This document shows positions 54,750-62,950 of a DNA stretch of 64,000 nt, one piece after another. The notes beneath the pieces were generated by a model. That model had not been told where the DNA came from, did not search any database, and worked only from the letters and a program-made list of their open reading frames with translations. The stretch spans positions 1 to 64,000 of the forward strand of contig CAJTQL010000012.1 of the NCBI GenBank assembly GCA_910578285.1, written 5' to 3'. Position numbers and translations under genes: made by a program. This stretch comes from an uncultured Helicobacteraceae bacterium (lineage in GTDB: Bacteria > Campylobacterota > Campylobacteria > Campylobacterales > Helicobacteraceae). The first letter of the stretch is position 1. Each line of letters begins with the position of its first letter.

Positions 54750-54774
54750 AAATCGACATAATGTCAGATTTCTA
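54750..54774 (-). promoter_or_regulatory. Sigma-28 (FliA)-like promoter candidate
   Basis: On the minus strand TAGA, 15 bases, CGATTT, against the consensus TAAA-N15-CGATAA: spacing exact, two or three mismatches. It ends 30 bases before the ATG of the unrecognised gene. Confidence 0.4.
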
Positions 54775-54777
54775 GAG

Positions 54778-55650
54778 TCAAGAATAGCGCAATTGGGAAT
54801 ATTCCAACGGCAGTAAAAAATCACGCACGGCGAGGGAATGGGGATAGAATCCATGCGCACTCCCGAGCGCAAAGAGTCTATCGAGTGCCTCCAGCTGTGT
54901 GTCATCAAGCGAAATGGAATGCTCATTGGCATAGAATCGAAGATACGTTTCAAGCTCGGCGCCACGAATGCGCAAAAGCCCGCGCTCATGGAGCATGTTG
55001 CTTAGAATCTGTGGGTGGTTGTGTGCAATCGCCACGCCTTTTGTGAGCAGCTCCTCGATTTGCAACGCAAGATGGAGCGGAATCGAGCGCAAAATCGCCA
55101 TTCCACCAAGCGGCAAGGGCAGCGCACCGCCGCTTAGATTCTCCCAAATCTCCCATATTTCACGTTCCACACAAAGTTTTTCATTAAAACAAAGAATCGA
55201 TTCGTGAATAAGTACGCCCGCGTCGACTTCGCCGCTTAACACAGCGTTTTCGATGTCGAGAAAATTTTTATACACAATGCGCGCATCGGGATAGGCGATT
55301 TGAAAGAGCAGTGCATTGGTCGTGTGTGCACCACTTAGCGCCACCTTGAAGTTTTTTCTAAGCTGCATGCCTTTGCGTTTGATGAGTTTGGGTCCATAAC
55401 CTTGTCCAAAGCTCACGCCTGTGCGCAAAAGAGCATAGTTCTGGGCAATCAACGGATAGAGCGCAAACGAAATCGCGCTGATTTCATAACATGAACGCAA
55501 TGCATTCTCATTGAGCGTCTCGATGTCAAGCGCGAAATTCTCAAAGCATACATTTGGGCAATCGACCCACCCAAACGCAAGCGCATAGTACATAAAAATA
55601 TCATCGGCATCGGGGGAATGCGCCACGCGTACAAAATGTTTATGATTCAT
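54778..55650 (-). CDS. MqnD-like 1,4-dihydroxy-6-naphthoate synthase (futalosine pathway)
   Basis: A 290-residue periplasmic-binding-like fold enzyme. The N-terminal VAHSPDADDIFMYYAL and SFGQGYGPKLIKRK are the patterns of the MqnA/MqnD family in Campylobacterota, which makes menaquinone through futalosine. MqnD would open the cyclic intermediate to 1,4-dihydroxy-6-naphthoate. It might instead be another DUF178-like member. It fits an organism whose nitrate and oxygen respiration use menaquinone. Downstream gene is the unrecognised protein after 58 bases. Confidence 0.72.
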   Translation of the reverse strand: MNHKHFVRVAHSPDADDIFMYYALAFGWVDCPNVCFENFALDIETLNENALRSCYEISAISFALYPLIAQNYALLRTGVSFGQGYGPKLIKRKGMQLRKNFKVALSGAHTTNALLFQIAYPDARIVYKNFLDIENAVLSGEVDAGVLIHESILCFNEKLCVEREIWEIWENLSGGALPLPLGGMAILRSIPLHLALQIEELLTKGVAIAHNHPQILSNMLHERGLLRIRGAELETYLRFYANEHSISLDDTQLEALDRLFALGSAHGFYPHSLAVRDFLLPLEYSQLRYS

Positions 55651-55698
55651 GCGTGGATTCTAGCGAAAAAAGATTAAAGTTGCAAAACTGCAACGGAG

Positions 55699-56781
55699 CT
55701 AATCACGCGAGAGTGTGAGGATTCCGTGCTCCAAATCTTTATGACACGCAAAACAATTTGCCTTTGATTTGATATTTGGTTGTGCAAAGACATCATCGGC
55801 GATGTGTGCATGTAACTCTATCCAATAGGGATTTTTTGTGATTGCGATATTTGTGGAATCTGTTTGGGATTTGATGATATTTTGCGATACTTTTGTGTCG
55901 AAAGATTGTGCAGAATATTTTTCTAAAAATGTCAAAATCTCGGCATTGAGCTCGGAATCGATGCTTGCATCATCACCAAAATGATTCTCCAAATCGCTCA
56001 TCATGAGTGCCCATGATTGTTTGGGCAACAAAAATGGAGGGTAGATGGCATGGCAGCTGCCGCATTCATTAGCAAAGTTTTTGTTGAGAATCGCATAATC
56101 GATTCGTTGCGCATGGCTTTTATTGAGGGCATTGTCGCCAAGCATCAAAACAGCGACAGCCGCAAGCAACGCAATGCTAGCACCACTAAAGATTCTTTGC
56201 CAGATGTTTAGCGTGATGCTTTCGTTTTGCTCTGTTGTTTTGAATCCAGAAATCATCGCAGCAATCGAATCGTTTTTATGCACGAGCCAATCGATGAGCG
56301 CACCCAGAACATGCACGACAACAACAAACAAGAGGGCGTTTGCAAAGAGCTTATGTGCACCATCAAGGAATCGCACATGGCTATATTGAGCATACAAAAA
56401 TGCAAAGATTCCTTGGTTTTTAGCGATTCCTGCCTCGAGCATTCCGCTTATTGCCGTGCAGATTCCAAGAAAGAGCATGAGCAAGATTGCCCAACTGCTC
56501 GCGGGGTTGTGCCCCACAAAACGCGTTTTTGCCCCAAAGATAGAATCAAGATAGCTCCAAATTTCACGATAGGGGAAATCGACAAAGCGGGAATGTTTTG
56601 TCCCGACAAACCCCCAGACAATACGTAACACAACCGCTGTGGCAAAGAGCATCCCAAAGAATATGTGGATTGCTAGGAAATCATCCAGACAATAGGCAAG
56701 AGTGAAGCCAATAATGAGCACAACATGGATAAAGCGATTAAAAAAACTCCAAATATAGCTCTCAATCACGCCATGCACCAT
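55699..56781 (-). CDS. Cytochrome b561-type protein with fused diheme c domain
   Basis: From ATG 56781 the protein has about 360 residues. The first half has four membrane helices with His ligands of a b561-type cytochrome (FIHVVLIIG, HIFFGMLFA, GAHKLFANAL, VVVHVLGALI). The last 150 residues are periplasmic, with two heme c sites CGSCH and CFACH in the DHC pattern PPFLLPKQSWALMMSDLENHFGDDASID. The adjacent DHC gene has the same pattern, so a DHC domain has been duplicated and fused. Longer frames to 56895 overlap that gene heavily and are less likely. In SHP operons the cytochrome b reduces DHC and SHP. Confidence 0.72.
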   Translation of the reverse strand: MVHGVIESYIWSFFNRFIHVVLIIGFTLAYCLDDFLAIHIFFGMLFATAVVLRIVWGFVGTKHSRFVDFPYREIWSYLDSIFGAKTRFVGHNPASSWAILLMLFLGICTAISGMLEAGIAKNQGIFAFLYAQYSHVRFLDGAHKLFANALLFVVVVHVLGALIDWLVHKNDSIAAMISGFKTTEQNESITLNIWQRIFSGASIALLAAVAVLMLGDNALNKSHAQRIDYAILNKNFANECGSCHAIYPPFLLPKQSWALMMSDLENHFGDDASIDSELNAEILTFLEKYSAQSFDTKVSQNIIKSQTDSTNIAITKNPYWIELHAHIADDVFAQPNIKSKANCFACHKDLEHGILTLSRD

Positions 56782-57322
56782 AGTTTGGAATCTTGACATA
56801 ACGTTTTCGATATACGCCATCATCAGCGCTTGTATGGCATGCTGCACATCGTGCGAGGCTACCCACCTCTTTTTGAGCGATGAGATGTTTATCAATTTTG
56901 CGATGTTTTTTAATGTGATATGGAATCTCGGTAATCGACAAATAGAGTACGCCGGGCTGCATTGAGCTTGTCAGCTTCGCGCTGCGGCGATACATCGCCG
57001 CAGCCTTTTCGCTCGAGTTTGCAAGGACATATTCGGTAATGGCAACGCGGTCTTGCTCATCAATGCTCGCATCGACACCATAATGCTTCTCGAGATTCTG
57101 CATGATATATGTCCATGATTGTGCAGGCAAAAGCCCGGGCTGATAGCCAAAATGACAGCTTGCGCATTCTTTTTTATAGAGCGTATTATCAACAGGTGCA
57201 ATCTCGCGCCTGCTATTCTTGGATTCAAACATCGAGAATTGTAGGTCATTTTGTGCCACTTCGATAAAAACGGGCTCGGCATATCCCAAGCCAATGGCAA
57301 GAAGCAAAAGAAAACGTTTCAT
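56762..57322 (-). CDS. Diheme cytochrome c (DHC)
   Basis: A 186-residue periplasmic protein with a signal peptide (MKRFLLLLAIGLGYA), two heme sites CASCHFG and CAACHTS, and the DHC block PGLLPAQSWTYIMQNLEKHYGVDASIDEQ-like sequence (residues 65-93). DHC is the partner of SHP in Rhodobacter. It lies 10 bases after the SHP-like gene and overlaps the cytochrome b gene, so the three form one operon. Confidence 0.8.
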   Translation of the reverse strand: MKRFLLLLAIGLGYAEPVFIEVAQNDLQFSMFESKNSRREIAPVDNTLYKKECASCHFGYQPGLLPAQSWTYIMQNLEKHYGVDASIDEQDRVAITEYVLANSSEKAAAMYRRSAKLTSSMQPGVLYLSITEIPYHIKKHRKIDKHLIAQKEVGSLARCAACHTSADDGVYRKRYVKIPNYGAWRD

Positions 57323-57331
57323 ATTCTACTC

Positions 57332-57742
57332 CTATTTTGTGAGGATATAATAGAGCACATCGCCCTTTTCTTTCGCGCTACCCTCGCGGAGATAGACATC
57401 TTTGAAATTGCGCTTGAGCCATTTTTGCACTTGTTTTGGGTCGCGGAGACTTTCTGCATTCGCACTTGGCGCAAGAGGTGGCAAAACTTTGCCTGTAAAC
57501 ACATTGCGCCCATTTTGCTGCAGATTGCTACTATGGCAGCTTTCACATGAAAGTTTTTGATTGTCTCTGCCAATGTTTTTGGTAGTGAAGATTCTTTGCC
57601 CCTCGCTTGCACTAAAATCCACAAACCCAGAATCGTGGCTTTTTGCTTCGGTTTTTAAGCTTTCAATATAGGCTTGCATTTCTTGATTGAATGTTGCAGC
57701 ACCAAGCGAACAGATACAGATAATCCATAGATACTTTTTCAT
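57332..57742 (-). CDS. SHP-type monoheme cytochrome c (DUF1924)
   Basis: A 136-residue secreted protein: signal peptide MKKYLWIICICSLGAA, a DUF1924-like start of the mature part (EMQAYIESLKTEAK, FSASEGQRIF) and one heme site SCESCHSSN. SHP proteins have a high-spin heme that can bind oxygen or nitric oxide; their physiological role is not settled. The order SHP, DHC, cytochrome b is the known arrangement. The upstream 216-base gap has a direct-repeat operator candidate. Confidence 0.78.
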   Translation of the reverse strand: MKKYLWIICICSLGAATFNQEMQAYIESLKTEAKSHDSGFVDFSASEGQRIFTTKNIGRDNQKLSCESCHSSNLQQNGRNVFTGKVLPPLAPSANAESLRDPKQVQKWLKRNFKDVYLREGSAKEKGDVLYYILTK

Positions 57743-57781
57743 GGCATACTCCTAAAATGAATAAGAAATATTACATCTTAA

Positions 57782-57799
57782 ATGTCAAGAATATGTCAA
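57782..57799 (-). promoter_or_regulatory. Direct repeat TTGACAT and promoter candidate upstream of the SHP operon
   Basis: On the minus strand TTGACAT occurs twice, 11 bases apart (one helical turn). The distal copy can act as a -35 box with TGTAAT 18 bases on. SHP operons are often controlled by a two-component system, so the repeat may be a response-regulator site; none is encoded here. The remaining gap to 57958 is A/T-rich without further recognisable signals. Confidence 0.35.
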
Positions 57800-57958
57800 A
57801 CTTTTTTAATCATGCATATAAAAAATGAATCACATTTGATAATACCTATTTTATAGCATTGATTAAAATCATGACTTCCTAGTTTCATTCTTATTCTTAT
57901 AATCAATATTAAAGCTATCTTTTGGGGTTTTGTTTGTATCAAATGCAGTCAAATACAA

Positions 57959-58933
57959 TCATTTTGCAAATCTCGCGCCAAAGCATGCCTCCTCACTATG
58001 AAAGTGCAAAAGTTGCAAATGGTTTGCGATTCCAAGTTCTTTAAATTCACTTTCGCTATAACGTTTCGCGTTGCTTGGGCTATACCAATCATAATTTGTG
58101 ATAATCGATGTTTCGAGTCCGAGTTGCTCATTATAGAAGCATTTTAGAAAGTTCCAATAAATAAAACGTTGAATATCGATTTTGCCACTTTTGATTCCAA
58201 GCAATGGAATGGCAGGGACATCAATTTCTACTTTGAGTTCTTGCAAACGTTTGCCAAGCTCTGTGAGCTGCTCGCTCATCTCGCGGAGTTCATTGTGGCT
58301 TAAGTCGTGACATTTTGTGCGGAAATAATCATCGACAAGTTCACGCGGCAATGCTTTTTTGGCATACACATAACAGGCAAATTGCCCCCCCCCCCCGCAC
58401 ACCTCTGGAGAATCTGTGAGCACACGTGCGAGCTCGGCAAATGTTGTGGCAGGGTCTTGGGTGTGCATGATGACGGCGTGGCAGCTAACATAGTCAATTA
58501 CTGCATTCGCAAAAGGCGTGTGCGCAATATCACCACGTAAAAAATAGAGATTGGGACGCTGATAGCGTCTGCTTGCTTCTTCTGCCGCTTCTGAAATATC
58601 CATTCCGATAATGAGCGTTTCAGGCGCAAGGCTTGCAAACCAATCGGAAAGATAGCCCAGCCCACAACCCGCGTCAAACACAACGCGCTGTTGTTGCAAA
58701 AACTCTGCAAGCGCCTCAACGCTAGGAAAGCCATAGAGCCGCAGATACCATTCTTTTTGAAAGTCCCACAGCCGCTGCTGCTCGTCTTCTTCTGCTTTGT
58801 TTGCATAGCCAATCCATTTCTTGCTGAACACATCTGCCGTTTGCGCCTGATTCTTTGCGACTTCATGCAAATCGTCCGCAAAATGTTGTGCATTAAACGG
58901 AATATGTTTGGTAAAAAGAGTCTGTATGTCCAT
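57959..58933 (-). CDS. SAM-dependent methyltransferase with a 12-base homopolymer (phase-variable)
   Basis: A 324-residue class I methyltransferase with motif I VVFDAGCGLGYLSDW, LIIGMDIS at strand 2 and a DYVSCHAVIMHTQDP motif IV. The middle of the gene encodes four Gly codons as twelve G on the coding strand (residues 180-183), a slippage-prone tract. In the present length the frame is complete. A shift to one alternative frame would end at 58300 after about 210 residues. It is the last gene of the glycan operon, two bases after asnB, and probably methylates a sugar or its precursor. Confidence 0.8.
   Translation of the reverse strand: MDIQTLFTKHIPFNAQHFADDLHEVAKNQAQTADVFSKKWIGYANKAEEDEQQRLWDFQKEWYLRLYGFPSVEALAEFLQQQRVVFDAGCGLGYLSDWFASLAPETLIIGMDISEAAEEASRRYQRPNLYFLRGDIAHTPFANAVIDYVSCHAVIMHTQDPATTFAELARVLTDSPEVCGGGGQFACYVYAKKALPRELVDDYFRTKCHDLSHNELREMSEQLTELGKRLQELKVEIDVPAIPLLGIKSGKIDIQRFIYWNFLKCFYNEQLGLETSIITNYDWYSPSNAKRYSESEFKELGIANHLQLLHFHSEEACFGARFAK
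58385..58396 (-). repeat. Poly-G/C tract of 12 in the methyltransferase gene
   Basis: Twelve C on the plus strand (twelve G on the coding strand) within the reading frame. Length is in the range that phase-varies in Campylobacter and Helicobacter. Confidence 0.93.
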
Positions 58934-58935
58934 CG

Positions 58936-60936
58936 TTATCTCCTAAGGTTGATTGTGCACCATTCATTGAAATTGAGCAATGACCAAATAAATAATCGGC
59001 GATTCGCCCTGCCCTCTAAATGCTCGCTAACAAGACGATGTGTTGTCGCATAGTCAAGATAATCAAACAATGGCGCATGTTTGTCAAAAAGCTTTGTGCG
59101 CACAAAGGCGAGCGATTCGCCCTCAAACCAGCTACTATCAGGGCTCGAAAAGCCTTTTTTAATCGCGTCTGTTACCTCGTTTGGCAAAAAGTTCTGCAGC
59201 ATTCTGCGGAAAATGAGCTTGCCATCATTTGTTTTTTTCAAAACCACACGTTTGCTGCCCAAATCATTCTCATTGATGCGTTGGTGTTTGAGATTGCGAA
59301 GCTTGTAATGCAGCGGAATGCTTTGGGCAAAATCGACAAGGTCATTATCCAAAAATGGTACACGCGTTTCAAGTGAATGTGCCATCGAGAGTTTATCCTC
59401 GACAACAAGCAATCCATGCAAAAATGTCTTTGCTTCAAAATATAGAGAGTTGTTGATATAATCTTCTTTTGTTTTTGCTGGTGCTGTGTGTTGCAAAACA
59501 TTCCTAAAAATATCACGCGTCCAAACATGCGCGACATCTTGAGCAATGGGTGCAAAAAGATTTTTCAGCTCGCTATTGGGTACAAGACGTTGCCAAAAGA
59601 GATAATATTTATCGACATAATCTTCAAAATCACGGCAATCAAGCGCTTGGTAATAGCGCCATGGATAGCCACCAAACAGCTCATCACCCCCACAACCGCT
59701 CAAAACCACGCGCACAAACTTGCTTGCAAGTTTTGCGGCATAGAAATTGGGATAACTCTGTCCCACACGCGGTTCTTCGAGATGATAAGCGAATGTGTGC
59801 AGGCAACGTTCCATATCGCCGCTTTTGAGCACCATTTCATAATGTTCGGTTTTGAAAAGATACGAAAGCCGCTCGCTCACGGCGCGCTCATCGAATCCAA
59901 GCTCGATTCCTTTCGCGCTTGTGAGGTCAAAGCCGACCGTGAATGTGTTGAGATAGGGCAGCGATTCTGTGGCAAGTGCGCAAATGCTTCCGCTATCGAT
60001 TCCGCCGCTAAGATAACCACCAATAGGAACATCAGACACAAGTTGTCGCGATATGCTTTGTCGGAAAAGCCGCTCAAGCTCTGCTGCGCATGCGTCTTCG
60101 TCAAGAATTGTCGCGCTTTGGAAGCAAAAATCCCAATATTGTGTCGTGTCGATTCTTTGTGTTGTGAGGTCGATTGCGAGATAATGTCCCGCGGGAAGGA
60201 GGTGGATTCCTTTGAATAATGTTTTGTCAGTAAAGATATTTTGAAACGTGAAATATTCGAGCAGCGCCTCACAATCGAGCACGCCAAAGCGTGAATCATA
60301 GCGCACAATGGAGCGATTCTCGCTTGCAAAGACAAATGTCTTTTCGGGGGTGATTCCATAATAGAGCGGCTTAATCCCATAGCGGTCGCGCGCGAGATAG
60401 AGCTGCTTTTTGAAGTTGTCATAGAGTGCAAAGGCAAACATGCCATTGAGCCGCTGCACACAATCAATGCCCCATTGCACATATGCATAAAGTAGCACCT
60501 CGGTGTCGGTTTGTGTGAAGAATTGGTGTCCGAGTTGTTGGAGCTGTGTGCGCAATTCTTTGAAGTTGTAGATTTCACCATTGAAACATAGCCAGATATT
60601 GTGCGAGAGGTCGCTCATTGGCTGATGTCCCGCGGGCGATTTGTCGATAATGGCAAGCCGCCTGTGTGCAAGAAACAAATCCCATTCATGCCGCCCTAGC
60701 TCTCTTTGGCTTTGGGGATCTTGCAAGCAAGGCAGCAGGGGGCTTAGGTGAGCAAATTCGGAATCGCAGAAGTTTTGATAGAATGACACTTGGCTTTTGT
60801 GCCGCGTGCCTGTGTGGTAGAACAAATAGCCCGCGTCATCGGGTCCGCGATGCGCGATGAGCGAGAGCATCGACTCGAGATTCTGTGTCTGCACGCTCGG
60901 AGTTGCGAGGCTAAGTGCGCCCACAATTCCGCACAT
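58936..60936 (-). CDS. asnB: Glutamine-hydrolysing asparagine synthetase-like amidotransferase
   Basis: A 666-residue AsnB-type protein. Cys2 (MCGIVGALS) is the glutaminase nucleophile, followed by RGPDDAG and FNGEIYNFKELR. The synthetase domain has the pyrophosphate loop SGGIDSG and later LETRVPFLDNDLVDF. In a polysaccharide operon such proteins often amidate uronic acids or other sugars rather than make asparagine; here it lies between a DegT aminotransferase and a methyltransferase, so that reading is likely. The start overlaps the aminotransferase stop by one base. Confidence 0.85.
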   Translation of the reverse strand: MCGIVGALSLATPSVQTQNLESMLSLIAHRGPDDAGYLFYHTGTRHKSQVSFYQNFCDSEFAHLSPLLPCLQDPQSQRELGRHEWDLFLAHRRLAIIDKSPAGHQPMSDLSHNIWLCFNGEIYNFKELRTQLQQLGHQFFTQTDTEVLLYAYVQWGIDCVQRLNGMFAFALYDNFKKQLYLARDRYGIKPLYYGITPEKTFVFASENRSIVRYDSRFGVLDCEALLEYFTFQNIFTDKTLFKGIHLLPAGHYLAIDLTTQRIDTTQYWDFCFQSATILDEDACAAELERLFRQSISRQLVSDVPIGGYLSGGIDSGSICALATESLPYLNTFTVGFDLTSAKGIELGFDERAVSERLSYLFKTEHYEMVLKSGDMERCLHTFAYHLEEPRVGQSYPNFYAAKLASKFVRVVLSGCGGDELFGGYPWRYYQALDCRDFEDYVDKYYLFWQRLVPNSELKNLFAPIAQDVAHVWTRDIFRNVLQHTAPAKTKEDYINNSLYFEAKTFLHGLLVVEDKLSMAHSLETRVPFLDNDLVDFAQSIPLHYKLRNLKHQRINENDLGSKRVVLKKTNDGKLIFRRMLQNFLPNEVTDAIKKGFSSPDSSWFEGESLAFVRTKLFDKHAPLFDYLDYATTHRLVSEHLEGRANRRLFIWSLLNFNEWCTINLRR

Positions 60937-62108
60937 TAGAGCGCCCTAAGATTTGTGATGACATAGTCGAGCTCGGATTCGCTCATAGACGCATACAGCG
61001 GCAGCGAAATCGAGAGTCTGTCTGCTGCATAACTCTTGAGACAATCCTCGCTTTTAAGCCCGTATTTGTTGCGATAGAATCCAAGCGTATGCACCGCGTG
61101 TGTGCCTTGTCGTGTCGCGATTCCTTTTTGTTCGAGTTTTTGCATGCATGCGTTGCGTTGCGCATTGAGCGAATCGATTTGCGCGAGAGTCCGTGCCTCT
61201 AGTGCCTGCGCGCCGCCAAAAAGACAAACAAAACTTTGGAATCCATGCGTGTAGCCCTCGGGAATCATCGGGGCAAGCAAAAGAGGGTGGTCAGCAAGCG
61301 CGGCAAAATAGGTATTTGCGATTGCACGCCTACGTTCCATGATGAACGCGGCTTTTTGCATTTGCGAAACGCCAAGCGCGCCCTGCAGGTCGGTTAGGCG
61401 ATAGTTGTAGCCTAGAATGTCAAAATTTGGTAAGAGTGAGCCACCTGTTTTGTGCCGCTCTAGGTCTGATGTGCTCGCTCCATGGTCGCGCAAAGAACGT
61501 GCTAAATCAGCGAGAGTGGCGCTTTTTGTGATGAGCATTCCGCCTTCGCCCGTGCTAATCACCTTACGTGGATGAAAGCTAAAGCAGCCACAATCACCAA
61601 AGCTGCCGCTGTGCTGTTCGCCAATTTTTGCGTCAAAGCCACATGCAGCATCTTCGATGATTCGCACATCATAGTGCCTCGCAAGCTCGAGTATGCGCGG
61701 CATATTCGCGCAAAGCCCAAAGAGATGCACAGGCATGATGGCATCAATTTTTTGGGATTCTAAAATGTTTTGCAAGGAATCTGTGTCGAGATTGAATGTG
61801 CGCAAGTCAATATCGCAAAATACGGGCGTTGCGCCTGTGTATTCCACAGCATTTGCCGAGGCGATGTAGGTGAAGCTTGGCACAACAACATGCGCGCCAG
61901 CGCCGATTTTTAGCGCACGTAGCCCGAGGTGAAGCGCTGTGGTGCAATTGCTGCAAGCAACAGCAAATGGGACACGAGCAAAGGAGGCAAAGAGATTCTC
62001 AAACTCTTTGACAAACGGACCTTGCACGACCCAGCCACTCTCAAGCGGTTTTATGAGATTTTGCTCATCTTGCGCATCAAAATAGGGCTTGCTAATGGGA
62101 ATCTGCAT
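60936..62108 (-). CDS. DegT/DnrJ/EryC1/StrS-family sugar aminotransferase
   Basis: A 390-residue PLP enzyme that adds an amino group to a keto-sugar nucleotide. Visible features are VACSNCTTALHLGLRAL, VVPSFTYIASANAV, IIEDAACGFDA and Lys182 in FSFHPRKVISTGEGG, the PLP lysine. Length and motifs match PseC or related enzymes. Substrate cannot be told; a dehydratase partner is not in the visible window. It follows the radical SAM gene by 8 bases and overlaps asnB by one base. Confidence 0.9.
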   Translation of the reverse strand: MQIPISKPYFDAQDEQNLIKPLESGWVVQGPFVKEFENLFASFARVPFAVACSNCTTALHLGLRALKIGAGAHVVVPSFTYIASANAVEYTGATPVFCDIDLRTFNLDTDSLQNILESQKIDAIMPVHLFGLCANMPRILELARHYDVRIIEDAACGFDAKIGEQHSGSFGDCGCFSFHPRKVISTGEGGMLITKSATLADLARSLRDHGASTSDLERHKTGGSLLPNFDILGYNYRLTDLQGALGVSQMQKAAFIMERRRAIANTYFAALADHPLLLAPMIPEGYTHGFQSFVCLFGGAQALEARTLAQIDSLNAQRNACMQKLEQKGIATRQGTHAVHTLGFYRNKYGLKSEDCLKSYAADRLSISLPLYASMSESELDYVITNLRAL

Positions 62109-62116
62109 GCCAGCTC

Positions 62117-62950
62117 CTAGTCAAAAACATTGTGCACGATTGTGCCATTGCGGTTTTGCCATGATTCTCCACATGTGTGCCCACTCCATTGATCACATGG
62201 CGCACATTGCGAATCGGGATAATCGCGGCGAATAGTTTGCATGGTTTCGCATTGCCAAACTTGTGCAATGCTGCAATCATGCAAATTGTGCTCTTTTTGT
62301 GTTTTCCAGATATGGTTGCAGCGACTAAAATAGCCATCGCTGCTCACCACAAATGTGTGGAGCAATTTGGGGCAGAACACGCGCTTGTGCGCACAATGCG
62401 CACTGCTTTTGCCAAACTCGCCATTGAGCGTGTGCTCTTTGTAGAGGCGAATGCTATCAAAACCCAAAAGATTGCTATCATGAATGCAATGTTGCAGATA
62501 TGTTGCTGTGGTTTTTTCTGAATCAACAAACGAGATTTGGAATGTCGTTGTACAATCCTTTGGCTTGTTGGCAAGAATCTTGCATGCGTTTTTATAGCCC
62601 TTGTTGGTATGAATGCTAAAGGTGAGGAATTCGCATTGATAGAACACCGCGCAATTTTGCTCGCTCACAAAATGCCCATTGGTGCTTAGGTGAATGCGCA
62701 AACCTTTGTCGATGGCATATTGCAAAAGCGTGGCAAAATCGGGGTGCAAACAGCTCTCGCCGCGCCAAAAGGGTAGGACGATTGCGTGTGGATTGTGCGC
62801 CGCAATCTCATCAACAAGCCGCATAAAGAGTGCACAATCCATATAGCCATCGCTTTCTTTGATATAGTGCCGTGGGCACATGTGGCATGCGAGATTGCAC
62901 AGTGGTGTAAGCTCAAGCACAATGCGTGAAGGAAAAGGAGCGGTTGTCAT
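62117..62950 (-). CDS. Radical SAM protein with SPASM-like C-terminal cysteines
   Basis: A 277-residue radical SAM enzyme. The cluster motif is Cys18-x3-Cys22-x2-Cys25 (CNLACHMC), followed by FWRGESCLHPDF, the G-E loop. The last third has further cysteines (AHCAHKRVFCPK, SRCNHIW, CAPCDQW, HTCGES) suggesting an auxiliary cluster. Substrate unknown; in this operon a sugar or lipid-linked glycan, or a peptide, are all possible. It overlaps the upstream glycosyltransferase gene by 4 bases. Confidence 0.85.
   Translation of the reverse strand: MTTAPFPSRIVLELTPLCNLACHMCPRHYIKESDGYMDCALFMRLVDEIAAHNPHAIVLPFWRGESCLHPDFATLLQYAIDKGLRIHLSTNGHFVSEQNCAVFYQCEFLTFSIHTNKGYKNACKILANKPKDCTTTFQISFVDSEKTTATYLQHCIHDSNLLGFDSIRLYKEHTLNGEFGKSSAHCAHKRVFCPKLLHTFVVSSDGYFSRCNHIWKTQKEHNLHDCSIAQVWQCETMQTIRRDYPDSQCAPCDQWSGHTCGESWQNRNGTIVHNVFD

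Noticed and set aside
56782..56895. Upstream extension of the cytochrome b gene
   Set aside because: It overlaps the DHC gene by over 100 bases and adds no membrane or domain feature.
59488..60219. 243-codon plus-strand frame opposite asnB
   Set aside because: AsnB motifs on the minus strand explain the region; no start signal for the antisense frame.
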